The translations under genes and the position numbers were made by a program. Shown one piece after another: positions 23,243 through 32,610 of a DNA stretch of 41,186 bases. The notes beneath the pieces were generated by a model. The model was given only the letters and a program-made list of their open reading frames with translations, ran no database searches and was not told the DNA's origin. The DNA comes from Caldifarciminota bacterium (GTDB lineage Bacteria; WOR-3; Hydrothermia; WGAB01), in NCBI GenBank assembly GCA_015489295.1, contig WGAB01000294.1:1-41186 (forward strand). The letters are read 5' to 3'. Each line of letters begins with the position of its first letter. Within the stretch, counting starts at the first letter, position 1.

Positions 23243-24327
23243 GGTGCCACCGATTTTTCAACGGTTTTCACAATGGTCAACGCCGCATCGGGCAGGGCCA
23301 GGTCTCGGGCGCGTCGGGCCATCTGTTCCAGCCGTTCGGGATGGCGCAGCAGATCGTCCAGCAGGCGTCGGGCCGTGTCCACGCTCAGGGTCGCCTCCTC
23401 GGCCACCACCGCGGCCCCTTCCCGGGCCAGCACCTGGGCGTTGTGGCTCTGGTGCCCCCGGGCCCCGGTAAAGGGCACGAGAAGGGCCGGCACCCCGAAG
23501 TAGGTGATCTCTGCAATGGCCCCGCCACCCGCCCGCGACACCACCAGGGTGGCGGCCTGGTAGGCCAGGGCCATGTCCCGGGTGCTCAGGTACCGCACAA
23601 TGCGGTAGTTGGTGCCGAGTTCACCGTAGTCGGATACCAGGTCTTCGTAGGAGCGGCCAGCCTGGACCAGGAAAAAGGCCTCCGGAAAGCTCCGGGCCAC
23701 CTGCACGAATCGCCGGGCCAGGAACCGGCTGCCCTGGCTTCCGCCCACCACAAACACCACCGGCTGATCCTCCGGAAGGTTCAGCGCTCTGCGGGCCTCT
23801 TCGCGGGAGGCCCGGGTTTCCTTGAGTTCGCGCCTCAGGGGGTTGCCGGTGACGAGGGTCGGGGTGTCCGAGGGCAGCAGGTCCCGGGTTTCCCCGAAGC
23901 TCAGGAAAACCTGTCGGGCGCCAGGAGCGAAGCGCTGGATGGTGGCCCCGGGCTCCACGTTTTGCTCCATCAGAAAGTAGGGCACCCGAAGGAGCCGGGC
24001 CGCCAGGAGCCCGGGCACGCTGGCAAAGCTGCCGGTGGCGATCACGGCGTCGGGCCGAAACCGGTGGGCCAGCAGGATTAGGAGCACCTCGAAGGTGCCG
24101 ACGGCGATCTTAAGGCCACTCCAGACGGCGCCCAAACCCTTCCCCACAATGGGGCCCGAGGCCACCCGGTACATCCGGAGGCCCGGAAGCCCGGGATTCA
24201 GGGGAACCCGGGGGGTTCCTCCCAGGATCATACAAACCCGGTGGTTCCGTTCCAGGGCGGTTTCGGCTACCGCCAGGGCCGGATAAAGATGCCCGCCCGA
24301 CGCACCGGAAACCACCAGGATCTTCAC
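23239..24327 (-). CDS. murG: UDP-N-acetylglucosamine:lipid I transferase MurG
   Basis: 362 residues, GT-B glycosyltransferase of family 28. The N-terminal loop is VSGASGGHLYPALAVAE (GGxGGH-like), the second G loop VFVVGGSQGSRFLARRF, and the donor site VVSRAGGGAIAEITYFGVPALLVPF. It transfers GlcNAc from UDP-GlcNAc onto lipid I to give lipid II on the inner face of the membrane. Coupled by 4-base overlaps to ftsW and murC. Confidence 0.96.
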   Translation of the reverse strand: MKILVVSGASGGHLYPALAVAETALERNHRVCMILGGTPRVPLNPGLPGLRMYRVASGPIVGKGLGAVWSGLKIAVGTFEVLLILLAHRFRPDAVIATGSFASVPGLLAARLLRVPYFLMEQNVEPGATIQRFAPGARQVFLSFGETRDLLPSDTPTLVTGNPLRRELKETRASREEARRALNLPEDQPVVFVVGGSQGSRFLARRFVQVARSFPEAFFLVQAGRSYEDLVSDYGELGTNYRIVRYLSTRDMALAYQAATLVVSRAGGGAIAEITYFGVPALLVPFTGARGHQSHNAQVLAREGAAVVAEEATLSVDTARRLLDDLLRHPERLEQMARRARDLALPDAALTIVKTVEKSVAP

Positions 24328-25517
24328 GCCAGCACCTCCTCACCGGTTTGGGCGACATGGTGAAGCCGAAGCAGGAACCCCAGGAGCACCATGTGGAGCA
24401 CCAGGTTGGTGCCGCCCATGCTTACAAAGGGCAGAGGTTGACCCGTAGGGGGCAGAAGGCCCAGCACCACGCCCATATGGGCCAGGGGAAAGATCCACAG
24501 GATCAGGCCAATGCCCGCCGCCGTGAGGTAGAGCATCGGGTCCTTGTGCATCCGCTTGAGTTTCTGGGCCACCGAGAGGGCGCGCCAGCCGAGCAGCAGA
24601 TAGAGGATCAGCACGCCCCACATACCCAGGATGCCCATCTCCTCGCCGATCACCCCGTACACGTAGTCCTTGTCGGCCTCCGGCAGATAGGTGAACTTGA
24701 TCTTGCCGCGGCCCACCCCGGTCCCCAGGAATCCGCCCTCGCCCAGGGCCACCCGGGTGGCCTTCCAGGCCGGGTTCTCGTCCGGGTTCTGGAACATTTC
24801 CAGCCGTTTGGCGGCGTGGGGAAAGCGTTTCTGGAGCTGGTCATTCAGGAAGGTGCCCACGGCGGGCACGGTTTTTATGGTCCCAAAGGCCAGCAGGCCT
24901 GCCAGGACCGCGCCCCCGACCAGTAGCCCGAGATGTCGCAGGGGCACCTCGGCGAGGAAGAGGAGCAGCAGGACCAGCACGACCATCAGGCCGGCCGTGG
25001 AGATGTTGGGCTGGATCAGAATCAGGAACACGATGGGAACGGTTCCGCCGATAAGGGGCAGAACCCCGCGAATCAGGAGATGGAGCCACCGGCCGCGGAC
25101 CGATACGTACCAGGCCACGAACCACACGAGCGCCAGTTTGGCCAGTTCCGAGGGCTGGAAGTGCACCGGCCCCAGTTCGATCCAGCGTTTGGCGCCCTTG
25201 GCCTCGTGGGGCATGAGTTTGACCACCACGAGGAGCAGGAGGGTGAGCCCGTAGAGCAGCAGGGCGGTTTTCCGGTACCACCGCACCGGGTACAGGATGG
25301 CCAGGAGAAACGAGAAGAAGCCGGGAATCAGGAACAGGGTGTACCTGCGGGTGGCTCCCAGGGCCTCCAGGAGCCGGGTGTTCATCACCCCGTCTTTGCC
25401 ACCGGAAAAGCCGACGGAAAAGGACATGGTGATCCCGATGACCACCAGCAGGGCCATGGCCAGGATCACCAGGTAATCCACTTCAAATTTCCTGCGATAG
25501 GAACCGGTGGACCGCAT
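24324..25517 (-). CDS. ftsW: Lipid II polymerase/division protein FtsW
   Basis: 397 residues from the ATG at 25517, which overlaps murD by 35 bases; an in-frame TTG 45 bases upstream is a weaker alternative. It has about ten membrane segments of the SEDS family. Signature blocks are GAKRWIELGPVHFQPSELAKLAL, ILIQPNISTAGLMVVLV, KDYVYGVIGEEMGILGMWG and PLPFVSMGGTNLV. SEDS proteins polymerise glycan strands together with a class B penicillin-binding protein; the partner is the FtsI encoded in this cluster. Position between murD and murG is classical and favours FtsW over RodA. Confidence 0.95.
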   Translation of the reverse strand: MRSTGSYRRKFEVDYLVILAMALLVVIGITMSFSVGFSGGKDGVMNTRLLEALGATRRYTLFLIPGFFSFLLAILYPVRWYRKTALLLYGLTLLLLVVVKLMPHEAKGAKRWIELGPVHFQPSELAKLALVWFVAWYVSVRGRWLHLLIRGVLPLIGGTVPIVFLILIQPNISTAGLMVVLVLLLLFLAEVPLRHLGLLVGGAVLAGLLAFGTIKTVPAVGTFLNDQLQKRFPHAAKRLEMFQNPDENPAWKATRVALGEGGFLGTGVGRGKIKFTYLPEADKDYVYGVIGEEMGILGMWGVLILYLLLGWRALSVAQKLKRMHKDPMLYLTAAGIGLILWIFPLAHMGVVLGLLPPTGQPLPFVSMGGTNLVLHMVLLGFLLRLHHVAQTGEEVLA

Positions 25518-26829
25518 GTTTAAACCTTTCTCCGCGTTCCCGGTAATGGGCAAACTGGTCAAAGGATGCGCACGCCGGGGAGAGGAGCACCACCCCCCGA
25601 GGTTTCACCCAACGGTACGCCGTGCGTACGGCGTCGTCCAGATCGGACGCCAGGTGTACCCGGTAACGGGAGCCGAATATTTTACGGATGATTTCCGATG
25701 CCTCGCCGATGGCCACAATGCCCACCAGGTTTGAAGGTAGGGCGGGTTCCAGTTCGGCCAGGTTCAGCCCCTTGGCCAGGCCTCCCAGGATCAGGGCGAC
25801 GGGCCCTATGGAGGCCACCCGTTGCAGGGCGAAGGCCGTGGCATGGGGGTTGGTGGCCTTGGAATCGTTGATGAACCACACGCCGTTCTTCCGGGCCACC
25901 GGTTCCAGCCGGTGGGGAAACCCCTGGAACGTGGCCACGGCATCGGCAATGGGTTTGAGGTTTCCGTGAAAGGCGTAGGCCGCGGTGGCGGCGGCCACCA
26001 GGTTTTCCTGGTACCACCGGACAGCCGGATGGGAGGGCAGGGCCAGCCGCGCCTCGGGCCGGTCCGGAAGCCGGAGCACCAGGTCAGAGCCCTCGAGGAA
26101 CCCGCCTTCCACGGGCTGGCGGACAGAGAAGTACACCACCCGGCAGGCCAGCGACCGGGCCGCCGACCGCACGGGCTCGCTGTCGGCATTGAGCACGGCC
26201 AGCGCCTCCGGGGGCATCCGGCGGAACAGGCTGAGTTTGGCCTCGTAGTACTCGGCTACCGAGGCGTGCCAGTCCAGGTGATCGGGGGCCAGGTTCAGGA
26301 GGACCGCCACCCGTGGCCGAAATCGGCGGGCGTAATAGAGTTGAAAGCTGGATACCTCGGCCACCACGGGATGGGAAAGCCGGGCCGGCGGAAGGAACAG
26401 GAGCGGCGTGCCAATGTTGCCGGCCAGCACGCTCCCGGGCACCATCCGGTGCAGCAGGGTGGCCACCGTGGTTTTGCCGTTGGTGCCGGTCACCGCCAGT
26501 ACCGGTCCCCGGAGCCGGTCGAACCCCAGGTCCAGCTCGGTGGTGACGGGCAGCCGGGCAGCCAGGGCCCGGCTCACCGGGAATCGGTAGGGAGGCACCC
26601 CGGGGCTCACCACCATGGCTTCGGCCTGCAGGGTTCGAGCGGTGTGTCCTCCGAGTTCCAGGTCGACCCCCAGGGCCTGGAGTTCGGCCCGGATCAGGGG
26701 CGGGAGGTCACCCCGGTCGGACACGAGTACCCGGTTGCCCTGGCGGGCCAGGGCCCGGGCCGTGGCCCGGCCGGAAAGGCCAGCCCCGATCACGGAAACG
26801 CGTTTGCCTTTTAACTCCTGTAGCCTCAT
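25483..26829 (-). CDS. murD: UDP-N-acetylmuramoyl-L-alanine--D-glutamate ligase MurD
   Basis: 448 residues. The N-terminal domain begins KRVSVIGAGLSGRATARALA; the ATP loop is LAVTGTNGKTTVATLLHRM; NLAPDHLDWHASVAEYYEAK and FINDSKATNPHATAFAL are diagnostic MurD blocks, and SPACASFDQFAHYRERGERF matches the C-terminal signature. It adds D-glutamate to UDP-MurNAc-L-Ala. Overlaps mraY by 4 bases. Confidence 0.97.
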   Translation of the reverse strand: MRLQELKGKRVSVIGAGLSGRATARALARQGNRVLVSDRGDLPPLIRAELQALGVDLELGGHTARTLQAEAMVVSPGVPPYRFPVSRALAARLPVTTELDLGFDRLRGPVLAVTGTNGKTTVATLLHRMVPGSVLAGNIGTPLLFLPPARLSHPVVAEVSSFQLYYARRFRPRVAVLLNLAPDHLDWHASVAEYYEAKLSLFRRMPPEALAVLNADSEPVRSAARSLACRVVYFSVRQPVEGGFLEGSDLVLRLPDRPEARLALPSHPAVRWYQENLVAAATAAYAFHGNLKPIADAVATFQGFPHRLEPVARKNGVWFINDSKATNPHATAFALQRVASIGPVALILGGLAKGLNLAELEPALPSNLVGIVAIGEASEIIRKIFGSRYRVHLASDLDDAVRTAYRWVKPRGVVLLSPACASFDQFAHYRERGERFKHAVHRFLSQEI

Positions 26830-27902
26830 CGGATCTTCAGTGTGCTCAGGGCCAGAATCGAAAAGACCATCGAGAGGATCCAGAACCGGACCACGATCTT
26901 GGGCTCCTTCCAGCCGAGCTTTTCAAAGTGGTGATGCAGCGGGGCCATGAGGAAGATGCGTTTACCGAACCGCCGGAAACTGTACACCTGCAGGATGACG
27001 GACACGGCCTCCAGAACGAAGATGCCTCCGGCCACGGCCAGCAGCAGTTCCTGTTTCGTCAGGATGGCCAGGATGGCGAAGGCGGCTCCCAGGCCCTGGG
27101 AACCGGTGTCACCCATGAAGATCTCGGCCGGATAGGTGTTGTACCACAGGAAGGCCAGAAGAGCCCCGATCAGGGCGGCCGCAAATACGGCCAGTTCCCC
27201 CATGCCGGGCTGGTACAACACGTTCAGGTAGTGGGACAATCGGGCATGGCCCTGGATATAGGCCACGGCCATGAGCACCCCCAGGGGCGCCAGCGAGGTG
27301 CCGGCGGCCAGGCCATCCAGGCCGTCGGTGAGGTTGACGGCATTGGAGGTGCCCACGAACACGAACCACACGAACAGGGGGTAAAGCCAGCCGAAGTACA
27401 GCAGGTAGTTCTTGAAAAAGAGCATCTGGGTGGTAAAGGCGAGGTCGCCGTAGGTGGCCCATACGAACAGGAACACCCCCACGGCCACGACACCCTGGAG
27501 GGCGAGCTTGGCACGCTTGGGAAGCCCTTTGCTTTTGCCGTCGCGGAGCTTCAAGAGATCGTCCACAAAGCCCATCAGGGTCAGAACCAGCACCACGGCG
27601 ACCGTGACCCACAGGTACGCCACGTCCCAGCGTGCCCACAGGAGGGCCGAGGCTATGGTTACCGAAAGGAACACCAGCCCCCCGGAGGTGGGGGTGCCCT
27701 GTTTCTCGCTATGGTGCGTCAGGTCTTCCAGGATCACTTCGCCGAGGCCCTTCCGCTGGATCCAGCGCCGGAAGGGAGGCAACAGGAACAGGGTGAGCAG
27801 GAAGGCGGTGACCGCTGCCATCAGGGCGCGGAAGGTGGTGTACCGAAACAGGTTGAACAGGATGGAATACTCAGCCAGCGGCGTCAGCAGGTGGTACAGC
27901 AT
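26826..27902 (-). CDS. mraY: Phospho-N-acetylmuramoyl-pentapeptide transferase MraY
   Basis: 358 residues and about ten membrane segments. Conserved cytoplasmic loops are present: GTPTSGGLVFL, the aspartate loop LMGFVDDLLKLRDGKSKGLP, SNAVNLTDGLDGLAAG, IFMGDTGSQGLGAAFAI and the HHH motif MAPLHHHFEKLGWKE. MraY moves phospho-MurNAc-pentapeptide to undecaprenyl phosphate to form lipid I. Its ATG directly abuts the murF stop (TGAATG). Confidence 0.97.
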   Translation of the reverse strand: MLYHLLTPLAEYSILFNLFRYTTFRALMAAVTAFLLTLFLLPPFRRWIQRKGLGEVILEDLTHHSEKQGTPTSGGLVFLSVTIASALLWARWDVAYLWVTVAVVLVLTLMGFVDDLLKLRDGKSKGLPKRAKLALQGVVAVGVFLFVWATYGDLAFTTQMLFFKNYLLYFGWLYPLFVWFVFVGTSNAVNLTDGLDGLAAGTSLAPLGVLMAVAYIQGHARLSHYLNVLYQPGMGELAVFAAALIGALLAFLWYNTYPAEIFMGDTGSQGLGAAFAILAILTKQELLLAVAGGIFVLEAVSVILQVYSFRRFGKRIFLMAPLHHHFEKLGWKEPKIVVRFWILSMVFSILALSTLKIR

Positions 27903-29273
27903 TCAGGGCACCTCCTGGGGTTCAGGGGTCAGCACCAGGGGCAGCAGGGTTTCCAGGGCCACGGCCCGCGAGGCCTTGAGGGCCAGGATGTCGCCGGGCC
28001 TGAGCGCGCGACGCACGGCTTCGGCGGCTTCGGCCGGGGTGTTGGAGTGCACCAGGAGTTCCATCGGGCGGTTCCGCAGTTCCTCCACGTAGAACCGGGC
28101 CTCCTGGCCCACGGCCACCAGCCGGCGGAAGCCCATTTCATAGGCCCTTCGGGCCACCTGTCGGTGCAGCGCCTCGCTGAAGGCGCCGAGCTCCAGCATA
28201 TCGCCCAGCACCAGGAGCACCCGGGAGTGCTGGGGTTTCAGGGTTTCCAGCAGGTTCTCCATGGACGCCGGATTGGCGTTGTAGGCGTCGTTCACCACGG
28301 TGACATTGCCCTGCTGGAAAACCTCCATGCGCATCGCCGGCGGATGGAAAGAGGCGAGGGCTCTGCTGAGTTGCTTCGGGTCCAGGCCCAGGTGTTGTGC
28401 CACGGCCAGGGCACCCAGGGTGTTGTACAGGGGACCGGGGCCGCCGGGCCGGCTGATCCATTCCTCGCCCTGCCATTTCCACCGGTTTTCCAAAAGGCCC
28501 AGGCGCTGGATCCGAACCTGCTGGCTCCTGGGGCCGTAGGGTACGAGATCCACGCCCTCGGGCAGCACCTGGTGGAAGAGGTCGAGATAGGGGGCCAGGG
28601 TTTCGTTCACGAAGGCGGGGCCAGGCCAGGTGTGGTACAGCAGGGCGGCCTTCTCCCGGGCGATGGCCTCCAGTGATCCAAAGAAGCCGAGATGGGCCTC
28701 GGCGATGGCTGTGATCAGGGCCAGGTGGGGCCGGGCGATGGCCGCCAGGGGATTCATTTCTCCGGGGTGGTTGGTGCCGAGTTCCAGAATGAGCACCTCG
28801 GTGTCTTCGGCCGCGTTCAACAGGGTGAGGGGAAGGCCGATGAAGTTGTTGAAGCTCTTGGGGGCCTTTTGCACCCGGTACCGGAGGCTCAGCAGATGGG
28901 CCAGGAGGTCCTTGGTGGTGGTTTTGCCCACCGAGCCGGTGATGCCGATGACCCGGGCTTGAAGGCGCATCCGGGCCACCCGGGCCAGGTCCAGGAGGGC
29001 CTGCTGGGTGTCGGGTACCAGAAGATAGGGCAGGGTCTGGGGAGCGGGAGGACGGTCGGTGAGCACTACGGTGGCGCCCCGGGCCACGGCTTCCTGGGCG
29101 AAGCGGACCCCGTGGAACCGGGTGCCCTGGAGGGCCACGAACACCTGGCCGGGCTGAACCTCCCGGGAATCCAGGGCAAAGCCCCGCACAGGGGTGGCCA
29201 AAGGCAGGTTCCGGAGCTGCCCTCCGGTGATCCGAACCAGGTCTTCGGCCCGCCAGGCGATGGGTGGTTTCAT
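27903..29273 (-). CDS. murF: UDP-MurNAc-tripeptide--D-alanyl-D-alanine ligase MurF
   Basis: 456 residues. Domain 1 carries GFALDSREVQPGQVFVALQG, the ATP loop is IGITGSVGKTTTKDLLAHLL, FNNFIGLPLTLL and LILELGTNHPGEM follow, and VVNDAYNANPASMENLLETL is the MurF signature. It adds D-Ala-D-Ala to complete the pentapeptide. A ddl gene to make the dipeptide is not in this cluster. Four-base overlap with murE. Confidence 0.97.
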   Translation of the reverse strand: MKPPIAWRAEDLVRITGGQLRNLPLATPVRGFALDSREVQPGQVFVALQGTRFHGVRFAQEAVARGATVVLTDRPPAPQTLPYLLVPDTQQALLDLARVARMRLQARVIGITGSVGKTTTKDLLAHLLSLRYRVQKAPKSFNNFIGLPLTLLNAAEDTEVLILELGTNHPGEMNPLAAIARPHLALITAIAEAHLGFFGSLEAIAREKAALLYHTWPGPAFVNETLAPYLDLFHQVLPEGVDLVPYGPRSQQVRIQRLGLLENRWKWQGEEWISRPGGPGPLYNTLGALAVAQHLGLDPKQLSRALASFHPPAMRMEVFQQGNVTVVNDAYNANPASMENLLETLKPQHSRVLLVLGDMLELGAFSEALHRQVARRAYEMGFRRLVAVGQEARFYVEELRNRPMELLVHSNTPAEAAEAVRRALRPGDILALKASRAVALETLLPLVLTPEPQEVP

Positions 29274-30721
29274 GGCAAAAGCCCCCGTTCCCTGAGCAGT
29301 TCCCGGGCCACCTGCCGATCGTCGAAGGGAATCTTTTTGCCCTGGATGGCCTGGGTGACCTCGTGGCCCTTGCCAGCGAGGATCACCACGTCACCGGGCT
29401 GGGCCAGGTCCAGGGCGAGTTCGATGGCCCTGCGGCGGTCCGGTTCCACGTGCACCTCGCGGCCGAGGTTCTTCAGCCCCTTCAAAAGGTCGGCGATGAT
29501 GGCCTCGGGGTCCTCAAAGCGCGGGTTGTCGGAGGTGAGCACCAGGACCTCGGAGAGTTCCTCCACAGTTTGGGCCATGAGGGGCCGCTTGCCCATGTCC
29601 CGGTTGCCCCCGGCGCCGAACACGGTGATGATCCGCCGGGGCCGGAGCTCACGGACGGCACGAAGCAGCACCCGGAGGGCGTCGGGGGTGTGGGCGTAGT
29701 CCACGATTATCTGGAAGGGTGCGTTGCGATCCAGAAGGATCTGGAACCGGCCCGGAACCCCCCTGAACCGCTCCAGGAAAGCCTGCTGAAGCTCCAGGGG
29801 GTTGGTGCCGGTGTATGCGTGGAAGGCCAGCAGGGCGGCCATCAGGTTGTACGCGTTGTAGGTGCCGGGCAGGGGCAGGGTAAACCGGCCGCTGAACAGT
29901 CCTTCCAGTTGCAGTTCCAGGCCAAAGAGGTCGTTCCGGAGGATCCGGGCCCGGAGATCGGCCCGGGCGGTCCGGCCATAGGTCAGCACGCGTGTGGCCC
30001 GGGCGCGCCGGATCACCCGGGAGGCTGCCGGGTCGTCGGCGTTGACCACCACCGCGTCGGCTACGCGCTCCAGGAACCGCAGTTTCGCCTCGAAGTATTG
30101 CTCCACGCTGCCATGGTAGTCCAGGTGGTCGCGCCCCAGGTTGGTGAACACGCCGTAGCGGAAGTGGATGTGGTCGATGCGGTGCTCGGCCACACCGTGG
30201 CTGGAAACCTCCAGCACAGCGGCCCGGCCGCCGTTGTCCAGGATTTCCCGGAGGAACCGCTGAAGGTCGGCGGATTCCGGCGTGGTGAGGTGGGCCATCA
30301 GGTGCCGGCCCAGGAGCCGGTACTCGATGGTTCCGAGCAGGCCGGCCGGGATGCCGGTCACCTCCAGCAGGGTCTGGAGCACATAGGCCGTGGTGGTTTT
30401 GCCGTTGGTGCCGGTGATACCGAAGACCGCCAGGTCCCGGGAGGGGTGGCCGTAGAACCGGGCGGCCACCCGGGCCAGGGCCACCCGGGTATTGGGGACC
30501 CGGACCTGCAGAAGATCGACGTCCGGCACGAGGTATTCCACCAGGGCCGCCACGGCGCCCCGGCTGCGGGCGTCTGCCAGGAACCGGTGGCCGTCGTTTC
30601 GGCGGCCGCTCAGGGCCACGAAAAGGTCGCCGGACTGCACCTTACGGCTGTCGTAGGCCAGCCCGTGCACCTCGGGATCTGCGGCAAGGTCTTTGGTTTC
30701 AAGGAGTTGCGACAGTTTCAT
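29270..30721 (-). CDS. murE: UDP-MurNAc-tripeptide synthetase MurE, meso-DAP type
   Basis: 483 residues. Domain 1 has GLAYDSRKVQSGDLFVALSG, the ATP loop is FGITGTNGKTTTAYVLQTLL, then EVSSHGVAEHRIDHI and VFTNLGRDHLDYHG. The amino acid specificity loop is TSDNPRFEDP with DNPR at 398-401, the pattern of enzymes that add meso-diaminopimelate rather than lysine. This points to Gram-negative-type peptidoglycan. Its start lies 23 bases inside the ftsI 3' end. Confidence 0.97.
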   Translation of the reverse strand: MKLSQLLETKDLAADPEVHGLAYDSRKVQSGDLFVALSGRRNDGHRFLADARSRGAVAALVEYLVPDVDLLQVRVPNTRVALARVAARFYGHPSRDLAVFGITGTNGKTTTAYVLQTLLEVTGIPAGLLGTIEYRLLGRHLMAHLTTPESADLQRFLREILDNGGRAAVLEVSSHGVAEHRIDHIHFRYGVFTNLGRDHLDYHGSVEQYFEAKLRFLERVADAVVVNADDPAASRVIRRARATRVLTYGRTARADLRARILRNDLFGLELQLEGLFSGRFTLPLPGTYNAYNLMAALLAFHAYTGTNPLELQQAFLERFRGVPGRFQILLDRNAPFQIIVDYAHTPDALRVLLRAVRELRPRRIITVFGAGGNRDMGKRPLMAQTVEELSEVLVLTSDNPRFEDPEAIIADLLKGLKNLGREVHVEPDRRRAIELALDLAQPGDVVILAGKGHEVTQAIQGKKIPFDDRQVARELLRERGLLP

Positions 30722-32378
30722 GGCTCAGTCCTTGATGATACGCTACGCCGGAACGCAGGGCGTCCAGGGCCAGGATGCCCCGGGCAATGTGCTTGAAGAT
30801 GGGGGCAGCCACGTCGCCACCGTACTTGCCGATCCGGGGCTCGTCCACCACCACGTTGATCACGTACCGCGGGTGATCCACCGGGAAAAAGCCCACGAAG
30901 GAAACGATGACCTTGTTCCGGTTGTACCTGCCGGTTTTGGGGTCCACCTTGATGGCCGTGCCGGTTTTGCCAGCCACGGCAAGGCCGGGAATGCGGGCCC
31001 GCCGGCCCGTGCCCTCTTCCACAACGCGGTAAAGCAGGTGCTTCAAGGTGTCGGCCACCCCGGGCCGCAGGACCCGCCGCACCACCTCGGGGGTGGAGGT
31101 GCCTGTGTACTGGATCCGGGGCTTCAGGAGCAGGCCGCCGTTGGCGATGGCGCTGTAAACCAGGGCCATCTGGAGCCCGGTGACCGAGACGCCGTGGCCG
31201 ATGGCGAAGTCGGCCCGTTCTGCGTCGCCCCAGCGGTGGGGAGGCCTGAGGATGCCCGGGGATTCGCCGGGCAGTCCGATGCCCGTTTTCTGCCCGATGC
31301 CAAAGGCGCGCGCCCAGCGGTACAGGTCTTCGGCCGGAATCTGCAGGGCGAGTTTGGCCGCAGCCACGTTAGACGAATGGATCAGGGCCTCGGCATAGGT
31401 CATGACCCGGCCGCCGTGGGCATGGACATCGCTGATGCGGTACCGGCCCACCCGCATCCAGCCGGGCCGGGTGTCCACCTTGGTTTCCGGGGTGATCAGA
31501 TGTCGGCTGAAGGCCAGGGAGTACACGAGGACCTTGAACACGGAGCCCGGTTCGTAGGGGGTGTTGATGGTGCGGTTCGTGGCCGAGGCCACCCCCTGGG
31601 CCGGATCGGGCGAGGGGTAGGTGACCATGGCGAGCACATCGCCGGTATGGGGGTCCATCACCACGGCGAACCCCCAGTTGGCCCGGGTGGAATCCACCCC
31701 GTGCCGAAGGGCCAGGTAGGTGAGCTCGGTCAGGTCCCGGTCCACGGTGAGATACAGGTCCTGGCCCCGTTCGGGATGCTGGGACGGGCCATAGGTCACG
31801 AGGAATAGGCGTTTTCGGCCCGAGCTGCTGTAAAAGAAGTACTCGTAGCCGGGTTTGCCCCGGAGCAGGGGATCGAACTTCAGTTCCACGCCGTCGAGGC
31901 CCTGCTGGTCGTCGCCCACCATGCCCAGGAGGGAGGAGGTGGCGGGTCCGGCCGGGTACCATCGGCTCCAGGAACTGAGGGCGTAGAGGCCGGGGGTTTT
32001 CAGCACCACGGGCAGCAGGCGGTAGTCGGCCCGGGCTTTCAGGCGGATGGCCTTGTCTTTGAAGGGTTTGGGCTTCAGGCCCAGGGCGCGTAGGGCGGCG
32101 GGCAGGGTGTCCAGGGTGTCCTTCTGGTAAATGTCCAGGGTGGGCCGGTTCAGGGCCAAGGGTTTGCCGTAGCGGTCGTAGATGCGGCCCCGCTCAGCGG
32201 GCAGAGGTTGCTTCCGGTAGAAGTCCTTTTCTGCTTGCTGCTGCCACCGAAGCCGCACCCCCGGAATCAGGAACTGTCCCGACCGCCAGGCCAGCAGCAG
32301 GGCGAAGGCGAGGAAGATCCCCTTCACCACGCGGAGCCGATTCTGGAACGCCCTGGATTCCCTGGTACGCAAAGCCAT
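30699..32378 (-). CDS. ftsI: Class B penicillin-binding protein, division transpeptidase FtsI/PBP3
   Basis: 559 residues. One N-terminal membrane helix (about 17-38) is followed by the class B dimerisation region (PAERGRIYDRYGKPLALN). The transpeptidase motifs are SVFK (Ser279-Lys282), SSN (335-337) and KTG (471-473). No PASTA domains follow. The protein cross-links septal peptidoglycan and pairs with FtsW. The ATG is the only suitable start, because a TAA lies 54 bases upstream in frame; this leaves a long overlap with the ftsL frame. Confidence 0.94.
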   Translation of the reverse strand: MALRTRESRAFQNRLRVVKGIFLAFALLLAWRSGQFLIPGVRLRWQQQAEKDFYRKQPLPAERGRIYDRYGKPLALNRPTLDIYQKDTLDTLPAALRALGLKPKPFKDKAIRLKARADYRLLPVVLKTPGLYALSSWSRWYPAGPATSSLLGMVGDDQQGLDGVELKFDPLLRGKPGYEYFFYSSSGRKRLFLVTYGPSQHPERGQDLYLTVDRDLTELTYLALRHGVDSTRANWGFAVVMDPHTGDVLAMVTYPSPDPAQGVASATNRTINTPYEPGSVFKVLVYSLAFSRHLITPETKVDTRPGWMRVGRYRISDVHAHGGRVMTYAEALIHSSNVAAAKLALQIPAEDLYRWARAFGIGQKTGIGLPGESPGILRPPHRWGDAERADFAIGHGVSVTGLQMALVYSAIANGGLLLKPRIQYTGTSTPEVVRRVLRPGVADTLKHLLYRVVEEGTGRRARIPGLAVAGKTGTAIKVDPKTGRYNRNKVIVSFVGFFPVDHPRYVINVVVDEPRIGKYGGDVAAPIFKHIARGILALDALRSGVAYHQGLSHETVATP

Positions 32379-32610
32379 GCCCGGTACTCCCGATTTTGGG
32401 GCCCCCGCTGGGGGCCAGACGCTGGATTCTTAGCAAGGACGCCAGTGCTGCACACCGGCCCTCCAATTCCTCCACCTGGCGGTACAACTGTTTCCGCTGC
32501 CGGTTCAATTGGGTCACCCGGTGCAACGTGGCGTAGTAGTCATAGGACATCCAGGTGACCGCCAGGGTGGGGAACAAAAGAACGAAGATAAGCCCGAAGA
32601 GTTTCCCCAC
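32194..32610 (-). CDS. ftsL: FtsL-like division protein
   Basis: 138 residues from a GTG with GGGGAGG six bases upstream. The protein has a very short cytoplasmic end, one membrane helix (LFGLIFVLLFPTLAVTWMSY) and a coiled coil (YYATLHRVTQLNRQRKQLYR and onward to LASLLRIQRLA), the FtsL/DivIC plan. Identification rests on topology and position between rsmH and ftsI, as FtsL sequences diverge strongly. The last ~61 codons overlap the ftsI start region and look low-complexity (Gly/Ala/Pro/Arg), so the functional protein may be shorter in effect. It also overlaps the rsmH 3' end by 71 bases. Confidence 0.72.
   Translation of the reverse strand: MGKLFGLIFVLLFPTLAVTWMSYDYYATLHRVTQLNRQRKQLYRQVEELEGRCAALASLLRIQRLAPSGGPKIGSTGHGFAYQGIQGVPESAPRGEGDLPRLRPAAGLAVGTVPDSGGAASVAAASRKGLLPEATSAR

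Noticed and set aside
25518..25562. Earlier TTG start of ftsW
   Set aside because: It would lengthen the overlap with murD to 80 bases and has no better ribosome binding site than the ATG at 25517.
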